DNA of 64,000 nt, from contig OX377204.1 of NCBI GenBank assembly GCA_947396885.1, positions 95,428,728 to 95,492,727 on the forward strand. Reading direction: 5' to 3'. The translations under genes and the position numbers were made by a program. Source of the stretch: Heligmosomoides polygyrus polygyrus (lineage: Eukaryota; Nematoda; Chromadorea; Rhabditida; Heligmosomidae). Positions within the stretch are counted from its first letter, which is position 1. Each line of letters starts with the position of its first letter. The notes beneath the pieces are model-generated. The model saw only the letters and a program-made list of their open reading frames with translations. It searched no databases and had not been told where the DNA came from. This document shows positions 19,105-30,139 of this stretch, piece after piece.

Positions 19105-21155
19105 AAGGGTCCGTTTATACTTCGACGCCGTATAGGCCCACGCACAGCGGCGCGGCAAGTTGGCGACGGCTACCTTCGCGAAATCCGGCGCTCGCGGCGC
19201 GGTCGCGTTAGGCCTGTGGTATACTCCCGCGTCGCTCCAGCGACGGGCGCGGGGCAACTGTCAACGGGGCGCCTTCGCTGCAGTGGCGGACGGCGCAGTG
19301 GGGCGCGGTTGTCAGTTGACGCGCTATCGCTCCCGCGATGCGTCGCAGAGGGGTGTTATACCTCCGCGTCGCGGGAGTGAAACATACTTCCGTGCGACGG
19401 CCGTCGCAGCCCGTCGCAGTGCACTGCGACTAGCGACGGGCAGCAATGGTCGCGGAGGGGGAGCGCTTGTCGTGCCTATTCTACGCACTTCCGCTCACTT
19501 ATTTTGGCACTTCCTTGGTTCGTGACTATACCACAGCAATTTCAACACACGTCTGGTGATGTTGGGTGGTCATGCGATGTCTCTGTTGTTCTTCTCGTAG
19601 GGTTTTCGTCGTGGCTAGACTCATTTTGGTTTTTTTCGACGGCTTGAACGGCTAGTTTTTTGAGGAGATATTTTTCTAGGCCGTTTTTTCTCACTTTTCT
19701 GCCGATCCTCGCATTTTTTCGCCTCTGAACTTCCTCGCCAGCACCGAAGTCTACATTTCTGTGTCGGGCAAGTCACATGGAGGTTCTATTGACATGTCCG
19801 GCACAGAAATGTGCCAATTGAACGGCTAGTTTTTTGAGGAGATTGCTAAAAAAATTGCTGGCGCGGGCTTTTTTGCGATTGTAGTTAATTATTTCGAGAA
19901 CACATTTCCTTAAGCTTAGCGCACTGTGTTAGTGCCCAGTAGTGTCAGGCATGCAACTCGAGTGAGCCATACACAATGCACATAGAATCGACGAAATCAA
20001 CTAAGTGAGCAAAGATTGACCATCTGGCACACTACAGGGCACTGACAAAGTACGCCATGCGACTTCGAGAACTTTCATGTCATGAGAAATAAGCTGCTCC
20101 AATCGCCAAAGGCTACTCGAACCATTTTTTGAGCCGCCCACGACGAAATTCACATGATCTGGTGAAGTTATACAAATGATTGTGGAGATCTCAAAGAGGT
20201 GAAAAGAACGATGTCAACCTTTCTCAAAATGTAGCTATCTAAATTGGAGGAGTTATGAGCATGCGACGTTTTGCGACGGATTAGTCCATCGCAACCCTTT
20301 TTGAACCGTGCGACCCTAGCAGTATTGCATCTCATGCGGGGTTAGGGTTTTGCGACTCTGCCACCGCTTTTGCTTCCTGTGCTCTAATACGGGTTGTCTC
20401 GAAAAAACTCATGCGCTCTCTGTGAGGTCAAATAATCTTGTTCTGTTGCATGAAAAATCTGTGTAAACTCGTTTTGAGAAAGGAAAGACTCGTAGATTAG
20501 GAGTCCGGCTGCGATTAAGGCATTTGATTCCTTTTCCTATACCTCTCGCTTCCCCGCTACATTTGTCTGATCATTCCTGCAGCACGATGCTCTCAGTTAG
20601 TCTAAACGGGCTCTTGAGCGAATTTACGACAGGACTCACGGTGGTTGTGATGGACGAAGCACGATTTCGTCACTGCACTGGATCAGCTGAATCGCTAAAA
20701 CTCTGCAAAAGTCTCCGTCTGCAGAACTGCGTGAACTATGTCAGCCTCAGCGATGGCGACGGCTCGCGACGCGCATCGCGAGCCGTCGCGTCGCTGTGCA
20801 CTCCCGTATCGCTGCGGCCGACGGGAGTATACCATAGGCCTTAGAGCACCGTTTTACGCAACGGGTCCGACGTCCCCGTGCATGCCGCGTCTCCAGGAAT
20901 GGTTTGAACCATTCCAGCCTGCGGCACTCAGCGCGGCGTCGCCTACGATAGCCGCCGCGACAGTCGCAAGAGTGTGCATGCCCCCTCCCTGCGGCACGTG
21001 TCGCAGTGTCGCGCCGCGGCCGTCGCGGCCCTATGCTTTGTCATGGCCGCGTCGCGCTGTCGCAGAAGTGTGCATGGCCTATATTCATCGCGCGACGATC
21101 AATTTAGCCACTATACATGCCATCGCGTCGGCGTCGGAAGTATAAACGGGGCCTA
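19105..21155. mobile_element. About 2-kb region bounded by GTTTATACTTC inverted ends
   Basis: The left end GTCCGTTTATACTTCGACGCC is mirrored at the right by GGCGTCGGAAGTATAAACGG (first 20 bases compared). Both ends are GC-rich with repeated CGTCGC / GCGACG (19130-19480 and 20735-21150); the centre is AT-richer. Shorter elements with the same ends occur at 21165, 32053 and 36590, so this could be a long member, or two short ones far apart. No transposase is visible. Confidence 0.35.
19752..19813. repeat. 62-bp hairpin
   Basis: ACATTTCTGTGTCGGGCAAG and GACATGTCCGGCACAGAAAT are inverted, a stem of about 24 bp around GGAGGTTC. The flanking phrase GAACGGCTAGTTTTTTGAGG occurs on both sides (19645 and 19819), about 175 bp apart, like a direct duplication around an insert. 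Confidence 0.6.
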
Positions 21156-21164
21156 AGGCACGAT

Positions 21165-21290
21165 TTATACTTCAGAGACGTCGGACGGCGCGGCGGTATG
21201 AAATATATGGATTGGGCCACGCAGACGATCGATATTGATAGGTTTTATAACGACGTGCCGCTCCTCGACGGAAGTATAAATCCCGCATAA
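21165..21290. mobile_element. MITE with GTTTATACTTC-type ends
   Basis: GATTTATACTTCAGAGACGT at the left, ACGGAAGTATAAATCCCGCA at the right; the centre has GATCGATATTGATAGG. Same family as 32053-32190, 36590-36715 and 54898-55015. Confidence 0.6.
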
Positions 21291-21299
21291 GAGTTAAAA

Positions 21300-22575
21300 T
21301 GTCTACTTCATAGGATTCTAAAAGGGAGCACCGCACCGTTTGTACCCGTTTGTCCATTCAATCTAGTCCGTTTAGACGACATATCACGATACGTACAGGC
21401 GAACTCGGAGTAGAGCGAGCACGCTTAGTAGAATGAGTTCCACCACTGTAAGAAGTGCTGTGAGTGTTTGATTTCCTCTCGAAAATTTTCTGAAAAAAAC
21501 AACTTTTTCGTTGAGAACGTATTGCTGCCTGTCGTAAGGGCTATCGAAAGTTTGTTGATTGAGGAGGGGTTGAAAGCGTTACGATCCGATCCAGCTCACT
21601 CGTAGGTCAGATGTTCCTCAAATTTTTCGATTCTCTCTGCCCTTTGGTGTTTGAAAACGTTTCGAGGAAATATTGTTACTAATTTAAGGGTGAGCGATAT
21701 TCAGAACTTCTGTAGGGGTAGCTAGAATACTAGCCTTAGGTCATGAAAACTCGTATAAATTTTGGGAAAAAATAGTGAAACTATCCCGTCGTATACTATT
21801 CGTCCTCAGCTCCAAAAATCCGAAGAATGTGGCATTATGCACGCTGAAAGATGTACCATTTTCACTTTAAACTCAACGCTGTTTGAAGTGGACACTTTTT
21901 AGTTTGAGGCTGGACACCTTTAGAAATAAAGTGGACATTTTGCAAACCAAGTAAAACATATCAATTGCTTAAACAGCCATTGTCTAACCGAGTAAGAATT
22001 ATTTCTCAAAGAAAATTTTCACTGAAAATTCGTTTTTGCAGAGTGTCTTAAGGAAAAATGACTACGGTGTCTGACTAAACACAAAATTCTTGTTGTTTCA
22101 CTTCAAATAATATTTTTTAGGCTTATCCTGACTTGAATATGAGCAATGAATTTACGGTTGTGTTGTTGACGGGGACTGCGCCGTGCACACTGCACAGTTG
22201 TAAAGTGGCACATGTCACAAAGGGGATCGATTATCGCGACCTTTATTCTTTATCCTTTTAATTTCCTGGTGACAATTATTTTATTGGTGCCTTTGACTGT
22301 GCATTTTATTGTTCTGATTTGGTTGTTAGGCGATCGATTCGACGACATTCGTCTGCGTGTTTGATGGCGTTAATTCGATTTGACGATGCGAATCTGGAAT
22401 GGTATAGTGTCGTTTTGGTTTTTCTGAGCCGCACGCATTCTCGGCGATTTATTGAAGTAAGGAATTGAACCCTCGGAATGTTCCAAGGCAGTGGGAATTT
22501 TATTAAAAATGACAGTTCGTAGGCCCGTTCTGCCACATCCGTCGAGTTACTTGTCGTTTTTTATGGTACAGTTGA
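21300..22575. other. Unassigned stretch with a foldback-family end
   Basis: Around 21868-21960 three units (GTTTGAAGTGGACACTTTTT, GGCTGGACACCTTTAGAAAT, AAAGTGGACATTTTGCAAAC) match the 21-22 bp end motif. The following 120 bases resemble the arm body. No gene is recognised in the rest. Confidence 0.4.
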
Positions 22576-22579
22576 ACTT

Positions 22580-22895
22580 TTACGAATCCTGAGGTTGAGA
22601 TGCTGGAAAAAGTTTTGCCCAAACATCACCCAAAGGATTATTTGGAGCGATAATCACGAATCTATTTTCCGTCTTCAAAATTTCGGATGATTACGGTAGA
22701 TTGCAGTAGGTACTGATGAGCAGTCGGTGATCGCACCCGGAAAGCTTTGCTCACCCGTACCTATGCTAGCCTACCGTAATCGGCCAAAAAACGGATATTA
22801 GATTCATGGTCAACACCCCAAATAATTCTCTTCTGCGAGGTTCCGGCGAAAATCTTTTCCTCTCCTCAACCTCTGGGGTCGTGAATGTACAATGT
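22580..22895. mobile_element. Foldback element with long inverted ends, copy 2
   Basis: A shorter relative of 8311-9044: TTTTGCCCAAACATCACCC, GATTACGGTAGATTGCAGTA and the inverted CCTACCGTAATCGGCC, ACCCCAAATAATTC, CCTCAACCTCTGGGGTCGTG follow in the same order. Confidence 0.65.
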
Positions 22896-23074
22896 TGCCC
22901 GTATTTTTTTTTACAAAATTTTATTCTTGCTCACTCTTTGCTTTTCCGATGCTCATCATCCCTTCTTCTTCTTTTTTCTTTTGTTCATGGAGTAGTAGTG
23001 ATAGAAGTTGATGAGGTTCTTATCAGGGAATGCTTTCAGCAGGTTCACATGAAACTTTGAAGAGGGACTAACAA

Positions 23075-23895
23075 GGGAAGGGTCTGAAGCGTATGTCTGC
23101 GACTCATATAGGGAGAATCCCCACCCCACAATTAGTATGAAAATGTGTTTATTTTTTGCTAAGTCGTTAAACCCAAGGAGTAGGGGCTCCTTGAAGTCAC
23201 AATGAGATACGGCGCATCACGAGTTTGGGGGGTCTTGTACGCCCGCGATGCCTCTGCCGGCAAGCGACTCGGGGCGCAACCGGAAGTGACGGTGCTTCAT
23301 GCGAGGAAGGTCGGGGGTTTGGTTCCTGCGCGCTGCTGCATTTTTGCATTTCAACTGACTGGTTGTGATTTGGGGATTCTGACGTCTAAACCATTTTCAG
23401 ACGTTTTTATGCCTAACTTTCCAGCTGAATGCTGTGGTATTCAACATGATGATGTAGAACTGTTCAACACCAGTGATATACAGGTACAAGGTGCATGAAG
23501 CACTACTGGAATAAACAAGTCGCAAGAAAGATGCTCTCCACAGCATACAGCTGGAAAATGCGCAGAAAACGTCTGAAAATGGTATAGACGTCAGAATCCC
23601 CCAAATCTCTACCAGTCAGTTGAAATGCAAAAGTGCAGCAGCTTAGAGGAACCGAACCACCGACCCTCTTTGCATGAAGCAACGTCGCTATCCACTGCGC
23701 TCCGAGCCGCCTGCCGGCAGATGCATCGCGGTGTACAAGACTCCCAAACTCGTGATGCGCCGTATTCCGTTGTGAATTCAAGGTCCCCTACTCCTTGGGT
23801 TTAACGACTTGGCAAAAAATAAACATTTTTTATTAATTGAGGGGTGAGGATTCTCCTTATATGATTCGCTCCCCCCGTTCAGACCCTTCCCTTGT
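23075..23895. mobile_element. 820-bp palindrome carrying two inverted SINE-B units
   Basis: The arms pair over about 390 bp each: AGGGACTAACAAGGGAAGGG with CCCTTCCCTTGTAAGAG, TTTATTTTTTGCTAAGTCGT with ACGACTTGGCAAAAAATAAA, AACCCAAGGAGTAGGGG with CCCCTACTCCTTGGGTT. Each arm contains a SINE-B head (GGAAGGTCGGGGGTTTGGTT at 23305, and on the other strand GGTCGGTGGTTCGGTTCCTC at about 23660) and body (CAGACGTTTT / GAAAACGTCTG). It looks like a head-to-head duplication of a SINE-bearing element. Confidence 0.65.
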
Positions 23896-23937
23896 AAGAG
23901 CTTTGGAAAGAGCTTAAACACTGACCGCATATAAAAA

Positions 23938-24223
23938 AGGATAAAGGACGGCGTTGCTCAATCCCTTCTGGGATGCGCCAGCGCATTCTACTTCTACGGG
24001 ATGTCGTGGAGGCGACATGAATGCGTATTTGGCCATACAATGACTTGCGGTGGCCAGCCGATGAACAAGTCAGCGCTTTATCCTTCCCAGACGACTCTGG
24101 TACCAATTCACCGACCCCGGAGGGATGGAAGGCTTGGTTGGCCTGGGCGGGAAATCCGAACCTGGAACCTGGTATCGGGTGCACGCGACAGTCGCGCCTC
24201 CTCCAACTGCGCCACACGCGCCC
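23938..24223 (-). mobile_element. SINE-A copy 3
   Basis: Minus-strand copy, inserted about 40 bp after the palindrome. Head GTGGGCGCGTGTGGCGCAGT, B-box-like GGTTCGGATTTCC, tail AAAAAAGGATAAAGGACGGC on the plus strand. Confidence 0.8.
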
Positions 24224-24318
24224 ACCGCATATATGGAGATCAACATTGCTAAGTAGACACTAATCATTATTTCCTCCTGGAATTTGGAATTTCGCGCTAC
24301 TTTTAAAGAATTTATTTA

Positions 24319-25244
24319 TTAGGTCGTTACCTAAGTTCTGTCGTTCTTTGACCTCTAACTTCAAATGGAAATATCTCGACCCAAACGTAACTTTATTAAG
24401 CGAAATAAAAACCATTACAATCTACACATCCTTGCCAACGAGTTATTAGTTTATTTATTCCAGTAGCGTAGAACTCCGGAGATCTAGAAGCGATGAATTC
24501 TTTGAGAGCAGATTCGTCCTTCCAGCTCGCCGTTTGCAAGTATCGCCAACGCTCCTTCTACGCAACAGAAACGACCCGTTTCTGGAGCGAATTGTGACTT
24601 GCGGCAAAAAATGAATTGTCTACGACAATCGACGACGAAGTGCTCAATGGTTGGATATTGACGAAGCACCTAAACACTGTCCAAAGCCGAGTATGCACCA
24701 AAGGGTGATGGTGACCGTTTGGTGGTGTGCCACCGGATTAATCCACTATAGCGTTCGCAAATCTGGTGAAACAATCGCGGCCGAAACGTGCTGTCAGGAG
24801 CTGGACGAGGTGCACAAGAAGCTCCAGCAATTCTACCCAGCGCTGATCAACAGAAGGGGACCGATACTTTTGCGCGACAACGCTAGGCTGCACGTGTCGA
24901 TGATCATCAAGCAGAAGCTCCATTCTTTGTGATACGAAACACAGGACCATTCACCGTATTCGCCCCACCTATCGTCTACATACTACCACTTCTTCAAACA
25001 TCCGACGGCTTCCTTCGCGGAAAATACTTCAGGAACCGACATGATGCAGAACCCGCTCTCGAAGTATTCATCGCTTCTAGATCTCCGGAGTTCTATGCTA
25101 CTGGAATAGATAAACTAGTGTCTCGTTGGCAAGGATGTGTAGATTGTAATGGTTCTTATTTCGACTAATAAAATTATGTTTGTGCCGAGCATGTACATTT
25201 GAAGTTAGAGGTCAAAAAACGACAGAGCTTAGGTAACGACCTAA
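24319..25244 (+). mobile_element. Rearranged mariner (cecropia-like) copy 1 with 190-bp inverted ends
   Basis: TA dinucleotides flank the termini TTAGGTCGTTACCTAAG and CTTAGGTAACGACCTAA. The inverted similarity does not stop at a normal 25-30 bp end: 24319-24505 is the reverse complement (about 90 per cent by eye) of 25050-25244, the true 3' end that includes the transposase C-terminal codons. The transposase 5' half is absent. The junction to normal sequence lies just after GATGAATTCTT near 24505. The same layout and junction occur at 39586-40515. Confidence 0.85.
24560..25168 (+). pseudogene. Mariner transposase C-terminal two-thirds, broken
   Basis: The frame carries RNDPFLERIVTCGKK, a TGA where the family has Trp, IVYDNRRRSAQWLDIDEAP (first catalytic Asp in YDN), VTVWWC, LLRDNARLHVS (second catalytic Asp), SPHLSSTYYHFFKH and, at the end, FYATGIDKLVSRWQGCVDC ending near GSYFD. 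In active relatives of the Hsmar1/cecropia type the third catalytic Asp sits in 'TDYHFF'; here it is Tyr. A frameshift breaks the frame near 24930. The loss of the N-terminal DNA-binding half, the nonsense codon and the Asp-to-Tyr change each suffice to kill it. Confidence 0.8.
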
Positions 25245-25317
25245 TATTTATTTACCCTTATAATCGGATGCTGTTCTGGGTCGTTCATGATGTAGTCAGA
25301 AACGGTGTATATTTTCG

Positions 25318-26482
25318 AATATTTATTTATTTCATGCACTACACGTGCGCCCAAACATGGATGACGGAAAATACAAAGTTAAGCATGATAACATCTAAAA
25401 CGTAAAAACACAAAACATTCAATCGACTAGCGTAAGACGAGCGATAGGAAATGAACAGCCACTGCAGTATGAGACAAAAAAATTGATAACTTCATCATCC
25501 ATTTTCTTCTATCCAGTCAGCTATTGGCCAAACCAGCTCAAATACGCCCACTAATCCTGTATTTTAGTCAATCTAGTCGATTGAATTACAGCCAGCAGTG
25601 AAAGAGTGAATATAGAAATTGAACATTGGAAGGGTCAAACACAGACTTCCACGCCAGGGTGCTCCAGCGCAACTGACAATGTCATTCCAGCGCGGGTGTA
25701 TGGTAGCACCTCTTTAAGCTAAATACGCAGTTGGGCACTGGCCCTGGGGAAGCTGCTGCATTGGATAAAAGGAGTAAGAAAGAATACTTCACTTCACAAA
25801 GCACTGCTTGCCAGAGGACCTTTGAACACTAACCTCGTGTGTCATTTACGGGCCCGAGATAACGGCTTAGCCAGACACTACAATAGGTAGAAGTTGTAAC
25901 CTGGCTGGATAGGAAAAATGGAAATAAGAACTCAAAGGTAGCAGGGGCTGCAGTGGAGGAACAGGAGAATAAGGCAATAGAGGGTGTTAGCTAAGGAAAG
26001 CGATCTCGTCAACATATTCGAAGGAATTTCCAGCTATGTCGGTAGGACATGGTCTGATTAAAAGTGATATAGAAGTGCACAACCTACTGCAACGCAACAT
26101 CATCAATTCCAAGTAATTGGAAAAGATCTACATTATTCAGCTTCCTCTTAAATGTAGTACTCGAGTCGTCGGCCATGAGGTCAAAAGATAGTTGTTGGAG
26201 CCATCTTGCGCCACGATTGAAGACGATGTTATGCAAGGCAGGATATCTCCGATGATGTATCCTAGGATAATGTGGATTAAAAGACAACCGCCTCATACCA
26301 CATGGACGAAAGACCCAAAACTTGCTGGCGCGCAGCTTCACTTCACCACGTAGAATACGTAAACAGAAAACCAGATCGAAGACAATCCATCTGCGCTGCA
26401 ATGAATGAAGTGAGAACAATTTTAAACGGTCACTATAGGAAGGCAAATGAGATTCCCCATGAGAAGAATACCTTCGGTACAA
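25318..26482 (-). mobile_element. CR1/L2-like LINE 3' fragment with long 3' region
   Basis: The minus frame 26084-26482 reads LPSYSDRLKLFSLHSLQRRW, FDLVFCLRILRGEVKL, FWVFRPCGMRRLS and RGARWLQQLSFD. This is the segment after the reverse transcriptase fingers in non-LTR elements that read 'YE.RL..L.L.SL..RR...L'. The same block appears at 46800-46960. It is followed by about 760 bases without coding and a TTTATTTATT tail at 25318 (plus strand). Confidence 0.6.
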
Positions 26483-26499
26483 TAGACGAGTAAATACTC

Positions 26500-26985
26500 G
26501 CTGAACTTTTTCTATGTACTTGACTTTTTTCTTCGATTATCGATTTTTGGATCGCAAAGCGCTTATTTGTTGACAAAGCGAGCATACATTTAGATGACCA
26601 TTTCTAAGGCTAGAAGCAAAATATCTGCACGATCTTTCTTAGGAAAACTTTCTGCATCGAGCTATAGGTACGAGCAATTTTTAGGTGGAAAATATTTTCG
26701 TGTTTTGGTCGATAAGAGCACACTTTAACACAGAAATACGGCACTCGAACCAGTTCTAGCAAGTGCGCCGCCCATTAGCGGACGACTGCATAGGATTGAG
26801 GGCAAATGTGGTTTCTGCGCCGGTGCGTCGACAGGTCGCAGGTCGGCGGCGCTGTTCGATTTGAGATCTCTTCTGGTGATACTCTACCCTGTCTGTCTAG
26901 TCTTCTGTTCTTTCGCTTGCTTTAAATTCCTGTTTGAATGTTATCTTCTTTACATTCAGAGTTGATTTTCTTCTTTAACGTCGTG
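26500..26985. other. Unassigned stretch
   Basis: No repeat family or gene recognised. Confidence 0.4.
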
Positions 26986-27304
26986 TTATTGCCATTGAAG
27001 GGTGAGTGTAGCGTAGTCGGAGGAGGCGCGACTGTCGCATGCACCCGATACCAGGTTCCTGGTTCGGATTTCCCGCCCACGCCAACCAAGCCTTCCGTCC
27101 CTCCGTGGTCGGTGAGTTGGTACCAGACTTGTCTGGGAAGGATAGAGCGCTGCCTTGTTCATCGGCTGGCCACCGCAAGTCATTTTATGGTCAAATACGC
27201 ATTCAACGCGCCTTCACGACATCCCGTAGAAGTAGAATGCGTGGCGCATCCCAAAAGGGTTGAATAACACCGTCCTTTGTCCTTTATCCTTATTGCCATT
27301 GAAG
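26986..27304 (+). mobile_element. SINE-A copy 4 with a 15-bp target duplication
   Basis: The element (27001-27289) is flanked by the exact duplication TTATTGCCATTGAAG at 26986-27000 and 27290-27304. A-box-like TAGCGTAGTCGG is at 27009-27020 and B-box-like GGTTCGGATTTCC at 27061-27073. The body reads GACTTGTCTGGGAAGGATAG, GGCCACCGCAAGTCATTTTA, ACATCCCGTAGAAGTAGAAT; the tail is GTCCTTTGTCCTTTATCC. Its perfect duplication suggests a recent insertion by target-primed reverse transcription. Confidence 0.9.
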
Positions 27305-27309
27305 ACGCT

Positions 27310-27830
27310 TTCTTTTGATGAGTTTTAGGCTTAGACAGAGCGGAACCTCGGAGGGAGCTTAAAACGAGCCTGGATTATTGCTGAAACAGTCTTCCATGAG
27401 ATTCCGTTGCCCGCCGTTTTTTAAACATTTTATTCTGAGTTTCGCAAAATGTTTTTTTTGCGTAATGTTTCGAGAGAAAATGATTTGCACTATCGGAGGT
27501 GTGTTTTATTTTTTTTTCGCACTTAGGTTTCTACCAAGTTTTAGGTCATTAAAGTGGAAAGCAAAGAAATATGAAAAGAAAAATGATATTCGCCGAGTGC
27601 TCCAGCTCCTCTGTTTTTGAGTTTTTTTTTTGCACAAAGTTGTAAACAGTTCGAAAGCAGATGAGTTACTCTACAAAAGTTCGTGTTGGATTTTCTCGTT
27701 CGTTTTGATTTTCGGATTTTTTAAAGTGGATTGTCCAGAAGGCACATTATCTTTACCAACAACTCATATTCTTTGCACATGCCGATTTTTTAAATTTTTA
27801 GCGGAATGTTAAAAACGAGAAAAATGGCCT
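27310..27830. other. Unassigned T-rich stretch
   Basis: No recognised feature; T-rich runs on the plus strand. Confidence 0.4.
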
Positions 27831-27850
27831 CCGCTAATTTTTTTTTCCGT

Positions 27851-28144
27851 GGGCGCGTGTAGCGCAGTCGTAGGAAGTGCCGGCTGTCGCGTGCACCCGA
27901 TACTAGGTTCCTGGTTCGATTTCCCGCTGAGGCCAACCAAGCATTCCATCCCTCCGGGGTCGGTGAATTGGTTGCAGACTTGTCTGGGAAGGATAGAGCG
28001 CTGACTTCTTCATTGGCTGGCCACCGCAAGTCATTTTATGGTCAAATACGCATTCAACGCGCCTTCACGACATCCCGTAGAAGTAGAACGCGCTGGTGCA
28101 TTCCAAAAGGGTTGAATAACACCGTCCTTTGTCCTTTTATCCTT
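27851..28144 (+). mobile_element. SINE-A copy 5, best tRNA-like promoter
   Basis: A-box-like TAGCGCAGTCG at 27860-27870 and a near-canonical B-box GGTTCGATTTCC at 27913-27924. The flanks TAATTTTTTTTTCCG (about 27834) and TAATTTTTTTCCG (28145) look like a target duplication with a length change in the T run. Confidence 0.85.
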
Positions 28145-28410
28145 TAATTTTTTTCCGCGCAGTTTCGTATGCTCTTTGAAGAAGGATGTTGCGTTTTGTC
28201 AGAATGTAGTATTTTTGATCATACTGAATTTGGCTAAATTTTTGGTTATCATGTTCAGGTTTAAAAAAATTAACCAAAGAGTAGAAGCTATTGGTAAAAA
28301 TAGTGCATGTCTTCTGGATACTCCACTTTAATGCCCTGAAAATTAAAAAAAATGAACAAAAAACTCAATACAAAATCTTGTGAAGCGAATCGTCCTCTTT
28401 GGAACGGTTG

Positions 28411-28704
28411 TAAAGGATAAAGAATAAAGGACCCCGTTATTCAATCCCCTTTGGGATGCGCCAGCGCATTCTACTTCTAAGGGATGTCGTGGAGGTGACA
28501 TGAATGCGTATTTGGCCATACAATGACGTGCTGTGGCCAGCCGATGAACAAGACAGCACTTTACCCTTCCCAGACAAGTCTGGTACCAATTCACCGACCC
28601 TTGAGGGTGGAAGGCTTGGTTGGCCTGGGCGGGAAATCCGAATCAGGAACCTGGTATCGGGTGCAAGCGACAGCCGGCACCTCCGACTGCGCTCCACGCG
28701 CCCG
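28411..28704 (-). mobile_element. SINE-A copy 6
   Basis: Minus-strand copy with a double tail (TAAAGGATAAAGAATAAAGG on the plus strand). The flanks GGAACGGTTGTAA and GGAGTGGTTATAA may be a decayed target duplication. Confidence 0.8.
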
Positions 28705-29040
28705 GAGTGGTTATAACGTGCAAAAAATCTCATGTGTAAGCAGAGAGAAGGGACAGTCGGCGGAAGTCATTTTTCTTTCTTTTAACCTCCCACTTTATTG
28801 ACCTAAAATTAACCAAAATCAGAAGAGAAAAGAAGCGAAACATGCATTCCGATAGAGAAAATCATTCTATTCTGATTGGTATATAACATTGTGCCGACGA
28901 TACTCAGCGAAATTTAGAATAAAATATTTTTTAGTTCTCTTTGCCTACAAGGTTTAATATGAATTCTTAAATTTTTCTATTGCGGCAGACATTTCGACGA
29001 TAGGATTGACAGAAGAAAAACTCACAGCCAAGATCTCCAG

Positions 29041-29219
29041 GAGCCGGATTCATCAACGACTTACGTAACTTTAACGGAGAATTGTAAGCTTATCAAGCGA
29101 TATGGTGAGCGATAAGCCGCGTTAAAAGCTCAGATAACGCGGCTTGTCGCTCACCATATTGCTTGATAAGTTTACATTTCTTCGTTAAAGTTACGTAAGT
29201 CGTTGATGAATCCGGCCCC
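29041..29219. mobile_element. 178-bp near-perfect hairpin MITE
   Basis: GAGCCGGATTCATCAACGAC at the left pairs with GTCGTTGATGAATCCGGCCC at the right. The pairing continues through TTACGTAACTTTAACG / CGTTAAAGTTACGTAA, CTTATCAAGCGATATGGTGA / TCACCATATTGCTTGATAAG and AGCCGCGTTA / TAACGCGGCT. Almost the whole element is stem, with a loop of about 10 bases at 29130. The ends are shared with the 17266 and 7334 elements. Confidence 0.9.
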
Positions 29220-29878
29220 AGGTTTTAAAAACGTTGAACTTGGAGTTTTTAGAATAAAATGTTAAGAAACAGCGGGGACCCACTTTCAATCCAGTATAGT
29301 TGACTGAGCTTGAACGGTTATAAAACTATGATTTTTTAAACAAGGAATAATTTTCGTTAGATAGCGAACTTTTATTGCTTCGCCCAACAATGAAAGCACA
29401 ACAGTGAACGTGCAGATCCGAGGGCACGTTAGTTCGTCTGTTTGCTTAGCTCGTCGTTCGGCAGTGTAGAGCGTCGTAGTTGTTTTGTCAAACGTTCTTT
29501 GTCTGCTCCGCTCCAAGGTTGAGATGGGGCACGTATGTATCTCCAATTTCCTGTAGAATTGGGGTAAACTGTGGGCGGTCCAGAGTAATAGGCGTTTACC
29601 GGGGAGGTTTTTATTATCCTTAATGGGAAACTGAGGTCTCTCATAATCGCGGAAATTTGGTTGAGTTGAGGAAATCTACGGTGGAAAGAGGAAAAACTAC
29701 ATGAATATTAAGGTTTGGAGGTCTCCCGAGGTGATAATTAGGTCCACTTGTTGGTCAGATGTCGAGCACTTCTTCTTTGTCGTTTTCCAGCCTCTGATAC
29801 TGTTTCCTCGAAGATTTAGAGCTTCATTTGCTAGTCTTAGGGAGGTATTACCGCTCACTCTTATAGGTTTCTCGGTAC
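29220..29878. other. Unassigned stretch
   Basis: No recognised gene or repeat family. Confidence 0.4.
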
Positions 29879-29879
29879 A

Positions 29880-30069
29880 GTCGCGTAGGTGAGCAGCATT
29901 GGTAGGTGGGAGCGCGCCAGCCAATAATACCAAACAGAGCACAGCCCGGACACATGCCAGCCCATCAGGGTACCGACTGAATACGCCCTCTCTGAACGGC
30001 ATGCCCATTCAATGCCATCTGATTAGTTTAGGCGTTTCCACCTACCAATGCTGCTCACCTACGCGACAT
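29880..30069. mobile_element. MITE, GTCGCGTAGGTGAGCAGC ends, copy 2
   Basis: An inverted relative of 9159-9353. TCGCGTAGGTGAGCAGCATT at the left, AATGCTGCTCACCTACGCGA at the right; the centre contains GGGTACCGACTGAATACGCC and TTCAATGCCATCTGATTAG. Confidence 0.75.
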
Positions 30070-30139
30070 ATACCGGTTTCTCTATGAACTGCCATTCTTG
30101 TTATTATTTTCGCATCGATTTTTCGTTTATTTTCGCTTT

